Positions 60,864-64,000 of a stretch of DNA of 64,000 nt are shown in pieces. The stretch spans positions 186,001 through 250,000 of the forward strand of contig JBDUUL010000024.1 in the NCBI GenBank assembly GCA_039938515.1. Reading direction: 5' to 3'. The DNA is from Nitrososphaera sp. (GTDB lineage: Archaea > Thermoproteota > Nitrososphaeria > Nitrososphaerales > Nitrososphaeraceae). A program made the translations under genes and the position numbers. The stretch's first letter is position 1, and each line of letters starts with the position of its first letter. The notes beneath the pieces were generated by a model that was not told the DNA's origin, searched no databases, and worked only from the letters and a program-made list of their open reading frames with translations.

Positions 60864-62819
60864 GTGGGAGAAAAATCAGAAATAATACGCGAACTTGGCG
60901 ACCGGGAGCTCATGCTCCCGGGCCTTATCAGAGAAGCATTGCAGGCAAACGACCGTGTAAAGTATTATTTCACGCTCTTGCAGGCTGCAAGAAGCAGGGC
61001 CGACAGCCCTGATTCCCGGTTCTCGGACTTGAGCGTGGAAAGAAAGGCAGCTGGAATCCAAGACGGCTCGCTGGATCAGGTAGTCGACCGCAGCGCGCGC
61101 GACGGTCAGACAGGATACTACACCGTGCCTCTTGCATCCCGGGTTGCAGAGCTTGTCAAGAAAGACATTGAGCTCATGATTGCTCCCCTGACTGAGGGCA
61201 AAGAAGGGTTCGAAAACAGGCTTGCCGCGCTGCTGCGTCAGCAGGAAGCCGTAAACGAGGACAGAATATCTGGAGCGTCAATTGATCTCATGACTGCTGT
61301 GCCGCAGGCTGGCGCAGAAGGTCCTGCCGATACCTTTCATGCAATTGTAATGGACGTTCACAAGGCGCTCAACAGGCTTCAAGCCTCAGTCTACCAAGAG
61401 TCTGTCGATGGGGCAAAGGTTTACGGCATCACGGAGCAGGACAGGCAGCTGCTAAAGGCGTTTATGCATGGCGTAAGCAGCACCGCGAAACTAAAATTCG
61501 ACCACCCGGGGCTTGGGACAACCGCGACAAGATCTCCTGATGGGCTTGTGATTCAAAATGACATAGGCCAGACTGACGCGCACGTTCTTGTTATCAGAAT
61601 CAAAGAGGTAACACAGGCAGAGTCCTCTGTCCAGACCACCTATACCGATGTCCACCCGGAGAGGCTAGTATTCTTTCAGGCGCTTTTTGAACAGTTCGGG
61701 ACCAAGTGGACAGAGACTGCGTCAAGAAGGGCAAGGAGTCTTGAAGAGGGCTCGTACCTCCTGACTGTAGGCATCTACCAGGCGGAAAGCAGGCATCAGC
61801 TCGAGGAATATCTTTACTTTCTGGGCTCGCGCATAGTGTTCCTTATTGACTGGAACAGGGCGCGCAAAAGGCTGCGGAGCTTTGTCAGGAATAGCGAAGC
61901 GTTAAAAGTCCTAAAGTGGGCTGCCCAGAACAATCATGGCCACATGGGCTTTCTAAAGTTGGGTGGCGACAGCCTGGTTATCGAGGCGATCGAGAGAATT
62001 CCAAAGGTGCAGCTTCGCTATGGCCAAAAGCTCGACGACGTACTGGGACGCGAAAGCGCGGCGGAGTTTCTCAAGTTTGTCCTCCGGGCGTCGTCCGAGC
62101 TGCAGCTTGAAGGCAAATCTAGGCCGTTTATTAGAGACGAAATAAGTGCGGAGCTGGCCCGACGCTTTCGCGGCATTTATGAAAATCTTCTCGAAATAGC
62201 ATCTCTACACGCAGAGCTTGTTGTGGAAACAAGCGCCGCGGCAGTCGATGCGGTAATCCAGATTTTGACGCAAAGCCAGACTCCCTCAGAGCTTCACAGG
62301 ATACTCGCCCGGGCAGGGGTGTGGGAAACGCGTGCGGACAATCTGCTCAACACCGCCCGACAGGCCATCAAGCGTTCTCGAGCCCCTCCGATTGTGGAGC
62401 AAATAATCAGCGAGGCTGACGATGCGATAGACTCGATCGAAGAAGCTATCTTCCTGCTGACTCTGACGCCCTCAGGTCCGCTACCCTTTGGCGAGCCGCT
62501 ACGCGAGCTTGCTGAGCTGTCCAACAAGACTGCAATGGAATACCTCAAGGCTGCTGAATGCTCCAAGCTCGTTCGGCGGGCCGGACAGGATATAATCGAC
62601 GACCTGCTGGCCGCGGTTGACATGACTACTGTTCTTGAGCACGAGCAGGATCAGGCATACAGGAGTACAAAGGAGGCGATTGTCAGCGGGGCTTCGGACT
62701 TTAGGCAGCTGCACCTCTTTGCAGAAATCGCCGCCAAAATGGAACAGAGCACCGACTCGCTGATGAAGTCCGCCGTACTGCTCCGCGAATACGTTATGGA
62801 AGAGGTGATGGCACAATGA
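60864..62819 (+). CDS. PhoU-like helical protein coupled to pyruvate phosphate dikinase
   Basis: 651 residues from GTG 60864. The N-terminal 390 residues are not recognised (strand-rich centre ARSPDGLVIQNDIGQTDAHV and DTHVLVI-type, then VYQAESRHQLEEYLYFLGSR). The last 230 (DDAIDSIEEAIFLLTLTPSG, LAELSNKTAMEYLKAAECSK, LHLFAEIAAKMEQSTDSLMK) are a PhoU/DUF47-like helical bundle. The stop overlaps the next start as ATGA, so the two proteins are translationally coupled. Suggests control of the dikinase; the mechanism is unknown. Confidence 0.7.
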   Translation: MGEKSEIIRELGDRELMLPGLIREALQANDRVKYYFTLLQAARSRADSPDSRFSDLSVERKAAGIQDGSLDQVVDRSARDGQTGYYTVPLASRVAELVKKDIELMIAPLTEGKEGFENRLAALLRQQEAVNEDRISGASIDLMTAVPQAGAEGPADTFHAIVMDVHKALNRLQASVYQESVDGAKVYGITEQDRQLLKAFMHGVSSTAKLKFDHPGLGTTATRSPDGLVIQNDIGQTDAHVLVIRIKEVTQAESSVQTTYTDVHPERLVFFQALFEQFGTKWTETASRRARSLEEGSYLLTVGIYQAESRHQLEEYLYFLGSRIVFLIDWNRARKRLRSFVRNSEALKVLKWAAQNNHGHMGFLKLGGDSLVIEAIERIPKVQLRYGQKLDDVLGRESAAEFLKFVLRASSELQLEGKSRPFIRDEISAELARRFRGIYENLLEIASLHAELVVETSAAAVDAVIQILTQSQTPSELHRILARAGVWETRADNLLNTARQAIKRSRAPPIVEQIISEADDAIDSIEEAIFLLTLTPSGPLPFGEPLRELAELSNKTAMEYLKAAECSKLVRRAGQDIIDDLLAAVDMTTVLEHEQDQAYRSTKEAIVSGASDFRQLHLFAEIAAKMEQSTDSLMKSAVLLREYVMEEVMAQ

Positions 62820-64000
62820 CTGAGCCCGATACCGCAGACTTGGGCATCGCTCAGGAAGGCATTCATTTCTTTGGAATTTTGCCGGGTTCCGGCTCGAGGC
62901 CCAGTTCTGGCTCAGAGGCAGTCTCTCGCCAAGAGGTCGGCTCCAAGGCGTTTAACCTGATGCGAATGTCAGACATTGGCATACCAGTCCCGCCCGGTTT
63001 TGTGGTCGGTGCCCAGTTTTGCCGCAAGTACCTTGAAGAGCGGGCAACTAAGCTGCCGTCATCACTGGTGGCAACTATAGAGAAGGGATTGCGCGTAATT
63101 GAGAAGAGCACCGGCCTGACGTTCGGTGGATTCCGAAGGCCTCTTTTGGTTTCAGTGCGATCCGGCGCAGCTATCTCGATGCCCGGCATGATGGACACGC
63201 TGCTAAATATTGGCCTGAGCGACGCGACTGTCTCAAGCTTGGTGAGGATGACGGGCAATCCACATTTTGCAAGGGATTCATACAGAAGGCTTATCCAGAG
63301 TTATGCGGAAGTGGTTTACGGGGCCCCTGCCCGGCCGTTTGACGAGGCTCTGGCCGAGCTTCTCAGGACGGACAAATTGCTGCGGGGTGTCGCGGACCTT
63401 GACTCGCAAGAGCTTTTGCAACTCTGCCGAAAGTACCTAGAAATTTTCGAGGAGAGTACAAGCAGAGCCTTTCCGCAGGACTGTGTCGATCAGCTTACCG
63501 GCGCAGTCGAAGCCGTATTCCGGTCTTGGGAGAGCCCCAGGGCAAGAGAGTACAGGCGGATTCATAACATTACGGGTGTTTCTGGAACCGCCGTCACTGT
63601 TCAGTCGATGGTTTTTGGAAATATAGGCTCTAGCTCCGGATCCGGAGTGGGTTTCACGCGAAATCCGGTCACAGGGGAGAACAGCGGAATCTATCTGGAC
63701 TTTGCGTTCAATGCTCAGGGCGAGGACGTAGTCTCTGGAAGGAATCTGATGCAGGATCAGGCTGACAGCCGCCGGCGCACAAAGCTGGAGTGGGTCCTTC
63801 CAGCTGTCTTTGAACAGGTTCAGAATCTCGGAAAGCAGCTTGAACTTGCGTTTAAGGATATGCAGGACTTTGAGTTTACCGTACAGGAAGGCAAGCTGTA
63901 CGTCCTGCAATGCAGGACAGGAAAGAGGACCCCATGGGCCGCGCTTAGAATCGCTGTGGATATGGTCAAAGAAGGCGTGATAGATCGCTCGGTTGCGCTT
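62816..64000 (+). CDS. ppdK: Pyruvate phosphate dikinase, N-terminal part, cut by window edge
   Basis: From ATG 62816 the frame runs 395 codons to the window end. The ATP-grasp region is clear: GSKAFNLMRMSDIGIPVPPG FVV (split here), LLVSVRSGAAISMPGMMDTL, TVQSMVFGNIGSSSGSGVGF TRNP, and LYVLQCRTGKRTPWAALRIA. The N-terminal 40 residues are longer than in bacterial PPDK and Gly/Ser rich. The phosphohistidine and PEP/pyruvate domains lie outside. The enzyme interconverts pyruvate and phosphoenolpyruvate for gluconeogenesis. ATGA overlap with the PhoU-like gene. Confidence 0.93.
   Translation, partial: MTEPDTADLGIAQEGIHFFGILPGSGSRPSSGSEAVSRQEVGSKAFNLMRMSDIGIPVPPGFVVGAQFCRKYLEERATKLPSSLVATIEKGLRVIEKSTGLTFGGFRRPLLVSVRSGAAISMPGMMDTLLNIGLSDATVSSLVRMTGNPHFARDSYRRLIQSYAEVVYGAPARPFDEALAELLRTDKLLRGVADLDSQELLQLCRKYLEIFEESTSRAFPQDCVDQLTGAVEAVFRSWESPRAREYRRIHNITGVSGTAVTVQSMVFGNIGSSSGSGVGFTRNPVTGENSGIYLDFAFNAQGEDVVSGRNLMQDQADSRRRTKLEWVLPAVFEQVQNLGKQLELAFKDMQDFEFTVQEGKLYVLQCRTGKRTPWAALRIAVDMVKEGVIDRSVAL

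Noticed and set aside
1-64000. CRISPR arrays or insertion sequences
   Set aside because: No regularly spaced direct repeats, cas genes or transposase-like proteins are visible.

Overview
The window looks like about 64 kb of a Nitrososphaeria (Thaumarchaeota) chromosome, most like the soil Nitrososphaerales group. Signs of this are archaeal rotary ATPase subunits, an aIF2-beta gene, two TRAM-only proteins, a large RqcH/NFACT protein, a tRNA gene with bulge-helix-bulge introns, many TATA boxes about 25 nt before start codons (leaderless transcripts), blue-copper (cupredoxin) secreted proteins, a PEF-type C-terminal sorting signal, and a bacterial-type GrpE/DnaK/DnaJ set. No ammonia-oxidation gene lies in the window, so the assignment rests on these features only.

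Bases 1-17.4 kb hold two separate rotary ATP synthase/ATPase gene sets. The first (1-7.2 kb, minus strand) is a tight unit K-E-C-F-A-B-D-small membrane protein-H-I, the euryarchaeal-like complement with H-I moved to the end; I runs off the edge. The second (8.75-17.35 kb) is looser: E-A-B-D-48-aa protein as one unit, K and I each behind their own TATA box, and C on the opposite strand; F and a normal-length H are not seen. Two unrelated divergent genes with winged-helix-like C-termini and a palindrome over the TATA box sit exactly between the two sets.

17.4-31.5 kb is mixed housekeeping: an rqcH-CBS/zinc ribbon-Mut7-C nuclease unit, cbiT, an orphan DNA methyltransferase, several small zinc-ribbon proteins, trmJ, a secreted DUF2341/PEF protein, a RecA-fold (KaiC/ArlH-like) protein without a Walker A motif, and thioredoxin. 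31.5-36.5 kb is a cupredoxin followed by the chaperone block grpE-dnaK-dnaJ-hsp20.

36.5-44.3 kb is the accessory part. A tRNA-Leu(CAG) gene with two introns is followed by a ~1.7 kb segment bounded by a repeat of the tRNA 3' end; it carries one membrane-anchored beta-propeller gene and no integrase. Beyond aIF2-beta lies a cluster of very short genes (39-65 codons) dominated by CxxC...CxxC zinc ribbons, at least three of which belong to one paralogous family. Two near-identical TRAM proteins bracket most of this cluster.

44.7-54.6 kb carries secreted proteins (phosphodiesterase, double cupredoxin), a histidine kinase-response regulator pair, and bacterial-looking metabolic or stress genes (alcohol dehydrogenase, HdeD-like, universal stress protein, luciferase-like oxidoreductase). 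54.7-60.6 kb is a signalling block: a Roadblock-like protein, a MEDS-domain protein, two further proteins sharing its C-terminal domain, a response regulator that continues in frame through a TGA into a histidine kinase, a second regulator, and a hemerythrin-like protein. The window ends in a PhoU-like protein translationally coupled to pyruvate phosphate dikinase, cut by the edge.
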